Part shown: in pieces, positions 24,864 to 35,114 of the stretch
Numbering within the stretch: position 1 is the first letter of the stretch
Layout of the letters: every line of letters begins with the position of its first letter
Origin: Endoconidiophora laricicola
Taxonomy: Eukaryota > Ascomycota > Sordariomycetes > Microascales > Ceratocystidaceae
Direction of reading: 5' to 3'
Length of the DNA stretch: 64,000 nucleotides
Assembly (NCBI GenBank): GCA_001640655.1
Contig: LXGT01000064.1
Span: 1 to 64,000, forward strand
Program-made: the position numbers and the translations under genes
The notes under the pieces: model-generated
The model's input: only the letters and a program-made list of their open reading frames with translations
What the model was told of the DNA's origin: nothing
Database searches by the model: none

Positions 24864-27604
24864 TGTAGGCCGAGCTAGGTAGGTCGAACTGAAGTCGAAA
24901 TATGTAGATGGCGTGTTGTGTATGACGCTAGCTGTCTGGACAGCACAAGAGATATAAGCAATCCTACTACCTAACAACAATGCAAACAGACAGCAAAAAG
25001 TAGTCGTGAAGCAAGGCCTCTGTTTTAATTGGAGATATTGATGAATCGACAATGGCACGTGATTTATGAGATGCTCGTAAATATGGCTCGACGTTTGATA
25101 AAATCCATAACTCGGAAGGAACTCTGATCGTCAAACTAGCAGTCTGGCTGGCGCTTCCTATATTTTCTCTTTAAGGTGTAGCATTAAAAAGAAAAAGGTC
25201 GTCATTGGCCTTGGAATCTGAAGACGCTTACTGATTCGAAAATAATAATATTGATTTGGATAAAAAAAACAGCTGCTTTTTGGGGTCCGTCTAGCTATTG
25301 GCGGGGTACTAAACTTCATGGTTCAATATATTTGGCCCAGCGTCATCAGTTTCTCATGTTGCAAAGCCTGTTCGTCTCGTGCTGAGGCCATTGAAATCCA
25401 AGGTTTTATTGACGCATTCCTAATGCTACGGCAGTCGATCGATCACTAGCAATCGACAATGACGAAGTGGCCATTTCTGGGAAAACGCCCGAGCGATTTG
25501 CCTTCTCCAACTTTCTTTCTTTTTCTCCGTTATCTTTTGGAGCCCATTGTCACGGGATTATGTTCTTTTCCACTTTGTTAGGCAGCATGCTTACATAATG
25601 GAGTTATAAAAGTTAAACTTAAAATGTGCCGAGGGTTTAGTAACCCTAGTACTTGAAATGCGACCATCGTTTAAGATATTTTCTATAAAATCAATAACTC
25701 TCTGCTGACTGCATCTCGCTACGGCTAAGTCGGCTCTCGGGCCCCCCCGGGTGGCTTCCAAGACACGCAACCTACTAGGTAATACTAGCAAAGAGAAATA
25801 AAGAAATGGAAAATGGGATAAAGGCAAAACTGGAGGAAAACGAAAAAGGTTCATCGGCCACTTACCAAGACTCAGTTGCAGACTCAAGATCCCTGCTAGC
25901 TAGCCTGCCCGGCATGCTTAAGCGCCGCTCGTCTATCTATATATTTATAGTTTTTTGCTTGTATTACTATTAGTATTCGCGCATGGTCAAAACATGTCTG
26001 TCCAACAAACTTCATAGCTCGTGCATACATAGTAATTACTAGTTGAAGACAGAGCGTTCTAGGGGTTCTTTGTGCTGGATGCTAGGTCCTTGTAGCTTTT
26101 GAGCCAACAAGCAATGCAGGCCTGGCTTAGTTGGTGCATCGGCTACTGAAAACGCGGCTAGCCCAAGTCTTCTGGTTTAGCGTTGTTGAACTCTATAGAT
26201 ATAATACTCTAATAGTAACGGTAGCAACAGTATTGTTAGCTTTTGGAGACTTGAGGATTAGATGGACACTAGACTAGAGGCCGGGGAAAAAAAAAAAACA
26301 AGACCCATTGTGAGTAAAGGTAGCATTATACCCAGACAGGGCAAGCTGTGCTCCTTGGCACCAACTGATCTGAAGCTCGGCCAGCAAGCGAGCTGCGGAA
26401 GCATCGCGGCTAAGCCACGCGGCCCATTGGCTGGAGATACAGTAAAATAGCTAGAAATCAATATAGAAGAACAGGCATCTAGTAATGCCTTGTTTTATGT
26501 ATTGGCACTAATAGTGCTTGCTAATCGGATGACTTGTCCGCTCAAGAAAATAAGACTAGTAGCTGTAGTTACAATTAATATGACAATATAACATAGTAAA
26601 GTCTCAATGCTGCCGCCACTTATGGGCTCTTGCATCCATCACCGCCGCCATCTGGTTGCGAGATCTGCTGGCTAGGCGGACAAACAGAGTGGCGGATGAG
26701 AAAAAGGGAACAGCTGTGTTTGCCAAGATGGGCCTTTTTGCGAGAATTCACAAACACGATAAAAAAAGGAAATACAGAAATTTAACATATTCTACTACGG
26801 TCGGATCTTTTATCGAGGAACATAGAGTCGACTGCCCTGCCAAACCCCCGGCTATGGCTACCAACCCTAGACTGGATGGGGCGCAGCGCCTGAGAGGACA
26901 AGAAACAGTATCCTAAAGGCCCACGATGAGTTGTCCAATCTGTCTATCTAGGCGTTGTTTCTTTTGCTGTCTAAGCCGAAAAGGAAACCAAACGGAACAA
27001 ACGGTAAAATCAAATACAACACTAAAGAAGAAACACAAATACGAAAAACAATGAGAAAATTGCCCTAACAAGCGAGAGGCAAAATCCAACAGCGTGGGCC
27101 ATTGTTAGTGGCTATGAACAAAGAAAGACAAGAAGAAAGATAGACATACATAACACATCATACGCACCGTATCACCTCACATGGTACCATGCGATCACTA
27201 TTGTACCGAAAGAACGCCTATATGAGATAATGCAGTCACGGTGATATCGGAGTGCAGCCAAGCTGAATGCATGTTGTTGTAACCTGGCTGGCTGACTGTT
27301 TGTACGTGACTTTTCCCGCTGCTAATAAAATCCACCCATTTTATCTGCATTGCTTGCCTGGACATTTCTTGGTTCGTGTATATATGAAGCTAGAGGACCG
27401 CCTATTCCCCAGCTAAGTCTAGAGCTCTTGGAGTTTCCGTCTTACCTTTTCATCGTGACGTTTGGTTTGAATTTCGGCCCGAGCTACTGTTTCTAGTTGT
27501 GTGATCTCAGCAAACCCAGACACCCAACCTGTCATCGGTTATACAAATCTATCTCTCCATCTTTGACTATATAGCGCCGCTCTGATTATCTACATATATA
27601 CTTA
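24864..27604. other. 2.7-kb intergenic region
   Basis: It separates divergent genes, so it should hold the promoters of the dioxygenase (left) and of the unrecognised membrane protein (right). Sequence features are a GGGCCCCCCCGGG patch at 25739-25751 and A-runs near 26287-26298. There are no convincing coding frames or RNA genes. Confidence 0.5.
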
Positions 27605-28477
27605 ATGAAGCCTCAGTCGGTAGCTTCTCTATACTGGCCTTTGGCCGCCTTTTGTCCACTCGCAGCTGCTGGTCTGCTGCCCACCTATATCAGCCTAGCT
27701 AAACACAAGATGCGCCTCGATGCTAACCAGCTCTTCTTGCGAGACGTACTAACCACGTCCAACGACTCTTCACACGGAGTCAGCGTCTCTGTGCTGGCTG
27801 CCTCCATCATCTGTACTGCTTGTGTGCTCATGCTGTTCGGCATTTTCTTTTACTTCCGCCGCCACCGAATCTTCCAGCCAGCCCACGCCTTTGTCCGGCG
27901 CCGAATCCTGCGTCTGCCGCAACAACCACAGGCTGGCCTGCCTAGCACATTCGCTGCTCCCATGGCCCCCACCTCCTACTACGCCTCTACCAAGAGCTTC
28001 GATGACGAGAAGTCGCTGTATCCTGACCCGCCGTCGTACTATGCTTCGTCCGGACACAGCACTACTAGTTTCGCCTCTACGCCGACTTTGCCCAAGCCGC
28101 AGCCTGCGGTAACCCACGAGTATCGCCGGGAATTCGGCGTGAATGCCAACCATTATGCCAACATCAAGCCGAGTCGCAGCATGCGCCGTAGCTGGCATGA
28201 GCAGATGAAGAAGCCTAACATGGGCTTGACCAAGAACCCCGGAGAAATGGCCGCTGCTTGGGCCCACCGGTCATCGCCGCCGCCGTCCGAAGTCGGCGTC
28301 AAGATCGAGACGGAGGAATCTCAGTCAAAGGAACTGAGACCGAAGCTGTACGAGCACTTGCCGTCGTTTGGCGTCGTCGAGCTACCAACATCGCAAATTC
28401 CACCACGGAGGAACCTAGTAGCGGTCTCCAGGTTTTCTGGAGAACAGAAGCAGCAGGATATCGGTCAGGCGCAGTAA
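27605..28477 (+). CDS. uncharacterised single-pass membrane protein
   Basis: A single open exon encodes 290 residues. I do not recognise the family. The N-terminus (residues 8-32) is moderately hydrophobic and could be a signal or anchor. A clear transmembrane segment follows at about 59-84 (VLAASIICTACVLMLFGIFF) with a basic flank (YFRRHRIF). The rest is a cytosol-like, disordered tail rich in Pro, Ser and Tyr with repeated SYYAS motifs (PTSYYAST, PPSYYASS). The ATG is the first in frame and follows a TATATATAC-rich leader. An antisense frame of 165 codons overlaps it, but the membrane segment and basic flank favour the plus strand. The layout of extracellular stub, one membrane span and disordered tail is common in fungal cell-surface and sensor-like proteins; no function can be given. 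Confidence 0.6.
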   Translation: MKPQSVASLYWPLAAFCPLAAAGLLPTYISLAKHKMRLDANQLFLRDVLTTSNDSSHGVSVSVLAASIICTACVLMLFGIFFYFRRHRIFQPAHAFVRRRILRLPQQPQAGLPSTFAAPMAPTSYYASTKSFDDEKSLYPDPPSYYASSGHSTTSFASTPTLPKPQPAVTHEYRREFGVNANHYANIKPSRSMRRSWHEQMKKPNMGLTKNPGEMAAAWAHRSSPPPSEVGVKIETEESQSKELRPKLYEHLPSFGVVELPTSQIPPRRNLVAVSRFSGEQKQQDIGQAQ

Positions 28478-29452
28478 GTAGTAGTAGCATAGGGAAGAGA
28501 AGGGAAAGAAAATGCACTATCTGGTTGTCATCGGAAGGTCTATATCGTTAAATGTTTGGTGTGTTTTGATCATTTTTTGTACATCCCCGGGTTCTTTTGT
28601 CTGAGAAACCCTATCTTCATGACGTTTATGATACAATGACTTTATTTGGTCAACTTGGTTCCAAATCCAAGAAGCTGTTGTTCTTTGTTCAAACTCTCTT
28701 GCTTGCAGTTCCCTTTTGAAACTTGTGATGAATCAATTGTCTGTGGAAAGAAAGCATGTATTCTTTGTTCTCGTTGTCTGGTTCTAAGTCACTTATAAGC
28801 TTAGGTTCTCACTTTAAGCTGTGGCACTTTGTTCGGCTAAGAAACAAAGAACAATAATGCCAAAATTAAGCTAATTATCTATTGCCTTAGCCCTCAATGC
28901 TAGCGTTTATTCAGGCCTATCTATTCTTTGATATCATCGACGTTTTGTTGATATCGTCTTGAATAGTCTTTGTGCTGCTATACATGATGAAGAGTCGCAC
29001 TCTCTTAACTACATTTCTACTATGATTTACTTGGTGAGACATAAATATATAGACAAAGATGTGTTTCTAGTGCCCGGGCTACTATAAAACCGGCACCGGC
29101 ACCGCTGTTTAGATGCCTCATGTTTGTGTCTTGCTTCCGCATCTCCATCTTCTTCACTACAAACCGCTTTCAAATCCAATCTTCTAATTACTCTGCCAGA
29201 AACACTTGTCTATCTGTCGGAATTTCTAGTTAGATATCTTCTTTTTCTCTCATATTTGTATCATCCAGTATCTACAGGTGAGATACACTTCCTCTTCATC
29301 CGTCTCTACGCCTCTCTGAACTTTTGTTCTTCAGAGTCGTCTTGACTCTTTACTGACTAGTCACATACACTCACTTGTATCTTTCCATTTTCTCCCCTTC
29401 GATTGATAGGCTCCTCGTTTTACCTCGTGACTGTCCCCCCAATCAAATCGCC
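28478..29452. other. intergenic, 975 bp
   Basis: It contains the 3' flank of the membrane protein gene and the leader of the next plus-strand gene. The + strand is pyrimidine-rich at about 29125-29200 and 29380-29400, fitting a plus-strand promoter. No other gene was seen. Confidence 0.5.
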
Positions 29453-30013
29453 ATGTCGGGCCCTTCCGTGGTCTCCTCTTGCATCAACTTGATCTTCCAC
29501 CCGAAGCGCCCTATCTCGCCCGACCCACAGCCCATTATCCACGAGCCTAGCTCGACCGCTCGGCCTATTGTATGTAATGCCCGGGAGCAAGTTTCTGGAG
29601 GTCCTCTTAGCAGTAACCCCGTCGTTATCGCCCCCGTTTCCCGCGACGAGACTCTGGACTTTGGCTTTGAAGCTCCCGCCGCACATCTGGTTGGTATCGC
29701 AGAGGATGAAGAATTTCTGCTTCTCCAGCCTAAGACGTATAGCCCCACTACCACGTCCCGAATCAAGAAGCCATCTGTGGAAGAGGCTGAGCCTGAAAAG
29801 ATTCGCTCGTGTACCATCGAGGTGTCTGCTAAGCTTGAAGATGCTGGCTTTCTGTCTCCAAGTGCAGTGACGCCTCGTATGACTTCGTCTGTCCACTTTG
29901 CTGGCATTCTGATCATGATGCCTGCTGACAGACCCCAAATGGTGAATGTCCGCTTGCCGAAGAAGTGTTCTGCTGCTGGCAATGAATATGGGAACATGGG
30001 TAATTGGATCTAA
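29453..30013 (+). CDS. uncharacterised 186-residue protein
   Basis: An intronless frame starts at the ATG opening MSGPSVVSSCINLIFHPKRP; the frame is open a further 26 codons upstream, but that part has no ATG that I can confirm. I do not recognise any family. There is no signal peptide or membrane segment. The composition is ordinary, with a charged middle (SRIKKPSVEEAEPEKIRSC) and a hydrophobic stretch SSVHFAGILIMM near the end. Two antisense frames of 172 and 184 codons cover the same DNA, so the coding strand is not certain. The pyrimidine-rich leader and the neighbouring plus-strand gene support this choice. It may be a lineage-restricted gene. Confidence 0.45.
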   Translation: MSGPSVVSSCINLIFHPKRPISPDPQPIIHEPSSTARPIVCNAREQVSGGPLSSNPVVIAPVSRDETLDFGFEAPAAHLVGIAEDEEFLLLQPKTYSPTTTSRIKKPSVEEAEPEKIRSCTIEVSAKLEDAGFLSPSAVTPRMTSSVHFAGILIMMPADRPQMVNVRLPKKCSAAGNEYGNMGNWI

Positions 30014-30486
30014 AGAGTGAGTTTGGTATTTTAGTAGTACCTATAAAGTCCAAGTTATAAGGGCAAGTCTTGCTGGTCGAGAGATAGCCCAGACGTTACT
30101 AAATGTATTCATCTATTTCAACACATTTCACTGAATGCCTTAACGCCTATAGATATAGCTAGTTACTAGAGTAGGTTTGATATCAAAAAAAATTTGGATT
30201 ACATCAAAACAAATATTATTCTCAGCGTATGGAAAAAGAAATCCTGAAGATACAATGAAGCCTCTCCAAGATGAACGAAGCCTGTGAGACAACTCTGGAG
30301 ATATTGTGAGATAGAAACGGCTTGTTATCGGTCATGGTATGTATGCTACGGAAGTAGATGAACCGCGTATTGTGTGTATAGCTCTGAAATGCATGCTAAA
30401 GTCATAGCATTGCGTTCTTATTTTTTGCCTTCTTAGCTGAAACGCTTACGTCTAAGGGACCTCATCAAGATATTATGTTCAGCGCT
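30014..30486. other. convergent intergenic region, 473 bp
   Basis: It contains the 3' flanks of the converging genes at 29453-30013 and 30487-32577. It is A/T-rich with a short A-run at 30186-30191. No gene was seen. Confidence 0.5.
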
Positions 30487-32577
30487 CTAGGTGAAGATGC
30501 GATCCCAGATGGAACCACCTCCAGTTGCCATGGTGGTCTTCTTCTCGGTTTCTTTCACAATTCTGGGCGAGATCAACGTAATATTCCACGTTGGTTCGCC
30601 ATCTAGATACATCTGGTAGAAAAGAGTGCTTTGGCCTTCATCGCCAAAGTTTTCAATAGTAATTGACCCAAACTTAGACAGGCCCAGGTGGATATACTTG
30701 ACAACCTCATCCTCATCATCATTCTGGCGGTATGTTGGCACTGGCGACGAAAACTGGTTCAGGGGACTAACCGAAAACTCGTAAGGAGCAGCATTCTGAG
30801 GCCACTTGCCTCCAAGCGGAGGGGGAAAGCGAGTAACAGCAAATTCATGACGATCACCAGAGAGGATAATGACACCAACGCCATGTAAATAGGAATCCCA
30901 AATGGCCTCTAGAATCAGCTTACGCTCAGTCAAGAAACCACCCCAGGTATCAACACCATCAACGGGGAAATTCTTGGTGAAAGGGACAGAGCTGGCAATG
31001 ACTTTCCATGTAACACCTCTGGGCTCTGGGCGGTTTAGCCAGTAGAGAAGGTCTGCAAGCTGTTCTTTGCCTAGCATGGTTTTATCGGGGTGAGTGGCAT
31101 TGAGTTCAAGGTTATCAGATCTGTAACTTCTAGTGTCAAGCATGAAGACACTGATTGGGCCCTGGGTAAATTCATAGTAGGTTGCACCGGGGCGTGATAC
31201 ACTGGAGCCCGCCATACGGGCAGCAGGTGGGTTGGGTGCACCGTGATACGTATGAAATGTATCCATAGCGTCGCTGTATACACCAGTAGTGTTGGCCGAC
31301 CAGTTGTTGGATATCTCATGATCATCGAGGGTGTGAATCCAGCTTAGATTCTGTCCTATAGCTGCCCACTCAGGCGATGCATATATCTGGCGATATTTCC
31401 GACGGTAGTCCTCCTTGGTTTTGCCAAACACAACAGGAACATCAATGTAAATGAAGTCGCCAAGGAACAACATGAACTGGGCATGCAGAGAGGGCAGTAT
31501 TTTACTAAGAGACTGTGCGCCCGGAATAGCGAGAGGATGGTTCAGAGGATTGTAAGGAAAGCGAGGAATAATGCAAGATGTTGATAAGAATGTGAATTTG
31601 CCATCGTCATAGCGAGATACGGCGCCAGGCTTAGGAGGCACCATAAACTCGCCAGTGTGATTGTTTGATGTGCGCCATTCGTAAATGTGCTGTTTCGCAT
31701 GCGGCAGAGGAATATTGATAGTAGTGGTATAATCGGTCTCGTTAGAAGTCCAGCGTGCGCCGCCGACAAGTTGCCACTGGTTAGAATCAAAAGGCAGTGA
31801 AGGATCCTTCATACGGATCTTAATGGAGACGGGCATCTTGTCTTGATCTGTCTCGCGAATCAAGAAGCGCGCCTCGTAGGGCGATACATATCCTACGCGC
31901 ACGAATGAAAGGTCGTCGCTGGACCAGAAGTAGTGCGCTGTGAATGTGAAATCGATGATGCCAAGAACCAAGACTAGGTTTATGAGAAAAGTTAATAACG
32001 ACATGAAGCTATTTTTCTTCCTGGGAATACCAGTCAACAGAGTGTAGATTGGTCTGCTAGGCTTATCCTCTAAGACAAGTGTTTTCTTGACTTCCACACT
32101 ATCAACTGCTACCACAAGTGATTCAGCCTCAGCCTCAACTGCTGGCTTTGCGTCGTCGGCGGTCTGATTTGGCATGAGAATAGTCTCAGTGGCGTCTATG
32201 TCAACTTGGCTGATAACATCAAAAGCTGAGTCTGCATAGTATGTGGCGATCGCTGCTGGAACGTAAACTGCGAATGCAGTTAGAAGTGTTGGCGGAATGG
32301 CAGCCTATAGGCAGATGTTGTGGTCAGTCGCTGAGTTATTATGATCAAGCGCATGAAGCTAAATCGAGGGGTTGTGATAAGCTTACTGGTCCTGGCATCT
32401 ATTAGTAGTACAAATAGTAATGGTTAGCAGATGATATGAGATGTATATTAAAACAACTAAGTAGGGTTAATTAGATAACTCGACGGAAAGTGATGCACAT
32501 ACCCATCGTAGATAGATGTAAGTGCCGAATCTCAGTGTCGCCGACGTGACAGCCGCGAGCTTAGATTGCGCTGGCAT
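30487..32577 (-). CDS. PhoD-like phosphatase, membrane-anchored
   Basis: Exons in gene order are 32577-32503, 32398-32387 (12 nt, encoding MPGP) and 32304-30487, giving 634 residues. The N-terminus contains hydrophobic spans (LLTAFAVYVPAAIATYYA at about 35-52, and SLLTFLINLVLVLGIIDFTF at about 125-145). The metallophosphatase domain of the alkaline phosphatase D/PhoD type follows. Its motifs are in order: TSCI, LGDFIYIDVP, HTLDDHEISNNW, FMLDTRSYRS and ILSGDRHEFA. These are the metal-binding Asp/His clusters of PhoD enzymes, and none is missing. It should hydrolyse a phosphate ester or diester at an endomembrane or cell-surface site; the natural substrate is unknown. The upstream Met (MPNQTADD) was rejected as start because the frame continues upstream through VDIDATETIL and splices cleanly to MPAQSKLAAV. 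The gene is divergent from the p24 gene. Confidence 0.88.
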
Positions 32578-33719
32578 GTTGCGATGATTTTGAGCGCTGA
32601 GCTTCAACGGACGATAGACGGTTGATGATATCGCCAGTGGAGGTATAACTGGAGCTAATGATGTTCTCGTGCGCTAGTGGACGATGATCGCTGGAGCAGA
32701 GGCAGTATGGGCTGCTGCTGGATAGGGGATACAAGATGATATAGGGCGATGAAATGAGAGCAAAACTGTATGTCTTGCGATGATATCTACCCAATAAATA
32801 AAAGCTCAAGAAGCATCTCTGGATCAGCAATGGCAGACGTTAGATTTCGATGATGATGGGATGGGTTGGCGAAAGAAGCAGTAGGGCAAATGTTGACTTG
32901 TCGCCTTTCAAAGTTCTAGAATAGGCGGCTCTTCATCCACAGCGATGCTTCTAGGCTTCCAGCCAACCAGAGGCGCTGTAGATCAATTGTGCTGGCCCGA
33001 TAGAAGTGGGAACCTGCTAAAGCTCGCTGTTACTACCACCCAAAAAAAACATACCAGAAGCTACTGATTGGCCATTGCCTCTTTTGTTGCTCCTCGAATC
33101 CCGAATGGCAAAACATGATGATAATGAAATCTGCCTGCGATTGAGTTGTTTTTGTGTTGGTTGCCGCCATTTTGTTGCATGCTGACCTGCCAAAAAGGCA
33201 ACAGCTTTCACTATGTTGGGTTTAGCTACAGCAATGTTATTGGACTGCCAGTAACATTTCTCGGCAAAGATGAACCATTAAGCAACACGGCAACAACAGT
33301 TACACTTGATAGGCAAGATAGTAATAGTCGATACCAGTCGGGTCTTTTACACTGGCTCTTCGTAAAGCGGGACGGAAGCCACTTAAACCCGGCTCAGTAG
33401 CCAAACACGCATGGGGCACGGAATCCCCACGTCACGAGCGATAAGAAACAGCACCGTTATCTAAATCAGCCGTACTGGTCTAGCCACAGTGTTGCTGATT
33501 TTTGGCCAAATATTGTTTGGTGTTAGCCACCCCTAGTCGAAGGCTCAGAGCCTTGTCAATACAAGTAACAACAGGTCCTCTACGCGACAGCTTGTCCTAA
33601 ATCTAGTCTTTGGAATTCAGGTCTAGGAATTGGCTTTTCTTGACATTTTTTTTTCTTCCTTTGCCCTCGACGATAATTAAAACAACTGTCACGACGACAC
33701 TTCACATCGTATAACTCCA
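32578..33719. promoter_or_regulatory. divergent promoter region, PhoD-like gene and p24 gene
   Basis: This 1.14-kb stretch separates two genes transcribed away from each other and must hold both promoters. TTTTTTTTCTTCCTTTGC at about 33648-33665 is a pyrimidine-rich leader just before the p24 start. No discrete factor site can be assigned, and there is no other gene. Confidence 0.55.
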
Positions 33720-34525
33720 ATGCGGGTGCCACTATTCATTGCCAGCCTGCTGGCCTTTTTCGTCTCCAGCGTCTCGGCTACGGCGCTGAGTTATATGCTC
33801 GGTGCGAACGACAAAGCTTGCTTCTACACCATGGCCAACAAGCAGGGTGAGAAGATCGCCTTCTACTTTGCAGTACGTTTATCTATTACAGCGGGGCTTA
33901 CCATGTTCGATCATCACCGAGACTGCACTGGCGATTCTCCCGGGACTACGAACAGCCCACTAACTATGTTCTACACCAACAGGTCCAATCTGGTGGTTCC
34001 TTCGATATCGATTACCAGGTCAAGAACCCTGCCAGCCGTCTGGTCATGAGCGGCGAGAAGGAGCGCCAGGGCGACTTTGTATTTTCGGCAAACCTAGTCG
34101 GCGAGTACGAGTTTTGCTTCAACAATGGCATGAGTACCTTTGCCGACAAGCTGGTCGACTTTGAAATCGCCGTCGAGAACGAAGCACGCGCTGAGCTACC
34201 CTCCAAGAAGGGTACTTCGGCTGAGCAGACTAGTGTTTTAGAGGAGTCCATCTACAAGATCTCAGGTCAACTGTCAACTATCACCCGCAACCAGAAATAC
34301 TTCCGCACCCGTGAGAACCGCAATTTCAGCACCGTGCACAGCACCGAGGGGCGCATTATCAACTTCAGCTTGATCCAATGCGGTCTGATTATCTGCATGG
34401 GAGCTCTTCAAGTATTCATTGTCAGATTCTTCTTCCAGGTATGTTTATGGTCCAAGGCAATACTCTCTGGATACAGTCGCTAACTGGCCTCTTCTCTATA
34501 GGGTGCTCGCAAAGGATATGTGTAG
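33720..34525 (+). CDS. p24 family (Emp24/Erv25/Erp) cargo receptor
   Basis: Exons are 33720-33872, 33983-34438 and 34502-34525, giving 210 residues. p24 proteins cycle between ER and Golgi in COPII/COPI vesicles and sort GPI-anchored and other cargo. Visible features are a signal peptide (about residues 1-20, ending SVSATA), a GOLD domain with the paired Cys residues (NDKACFYTM and GEYEFCFNN), a coiled-coil neck (VLEESIYKISGQLSTITRNQKYF), one membrane span (FSLIQCGLIICMGALQVFIV) and the short cytosolic tail RFFFQGARKGYV with the aromatic motif used for coat binding. The last exon is only 24 nt (GARKGYV plus stop). Both introns have CTAAC boxes. The subfamily (alpha, beta, gamma or delta) is not resolved. 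It is divergent from the PhoD-like gene and 0.6 kb upstream of PRP45. Confidence 0.92.
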
Positions 34526-35114
34526 ACTATTGCTTGTGGTGGCGTGTACTCAGTCTTGGTTTTGCATGTTTTACTGCAGGTAGGCGTAGACTTACTGCGC
34601 TGACCGTGTCTTTCTTTTCTTGCAACTGCTACGGCTTTATGATTGCTCACTTGGCAGAGAGCTCTAGCCACCAGCGCACCTGGTGTGTCTCTGGTTCACA
34701 GATCTGGGGGGCGGGGGGCGGCAAGACAAAGGCCGCCAATGTAGTATACGTTGCTTATGTTTTTATTATGGCCAGCAAGGCAACTGAAGTTTTCACAATT
34801 GATAATCGAAGCAACTTAACACAATGAACATAAATTAGTTTTTAGTTTAGCTATCGTAGTGACATTTGCCTTGTTTTATATGTAAAAGTTGGAAGCTTAT
34901 TATTTGAGGCCACTTGTAGAAGGCGGTGAAGGGATCTGCCAGGGCCTTTTTCTACTTTATTCTAGGGTCAGTAGAAAGCAGCCGCAGACATTTATACGTA
35001 GCCTTGCCTTATTTTCAGTTGTCCCAAACGAACTTGTCGGGACTTTTTGTATGTATATGTTGATGTTTTTGCTCACTTCAAAATCTACGCCCGACGACTA
35101 TTTTTTTTCCCGCA
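34526..35114. other. intergenic, 589 bp
   Basis: It lies between two plus-strand genes and holds the p24 3' flank and the PRP45 leader, with a T-run (35101-35108) just upstream of the ATG. A GGGGGGCGGGGGGCGGC patch lies at 34706-34722. No gene was recognised. Confidence 0.5.

Noticed and set aside
29420..29997. Antisense frames of 172 and 184 codons opposite the 186-residue protein
   Set aside because: They have no recognisable domain, and the pyrimidine-rich leader lies on the plus-strand side; kept only as a doubt about the coding strand.
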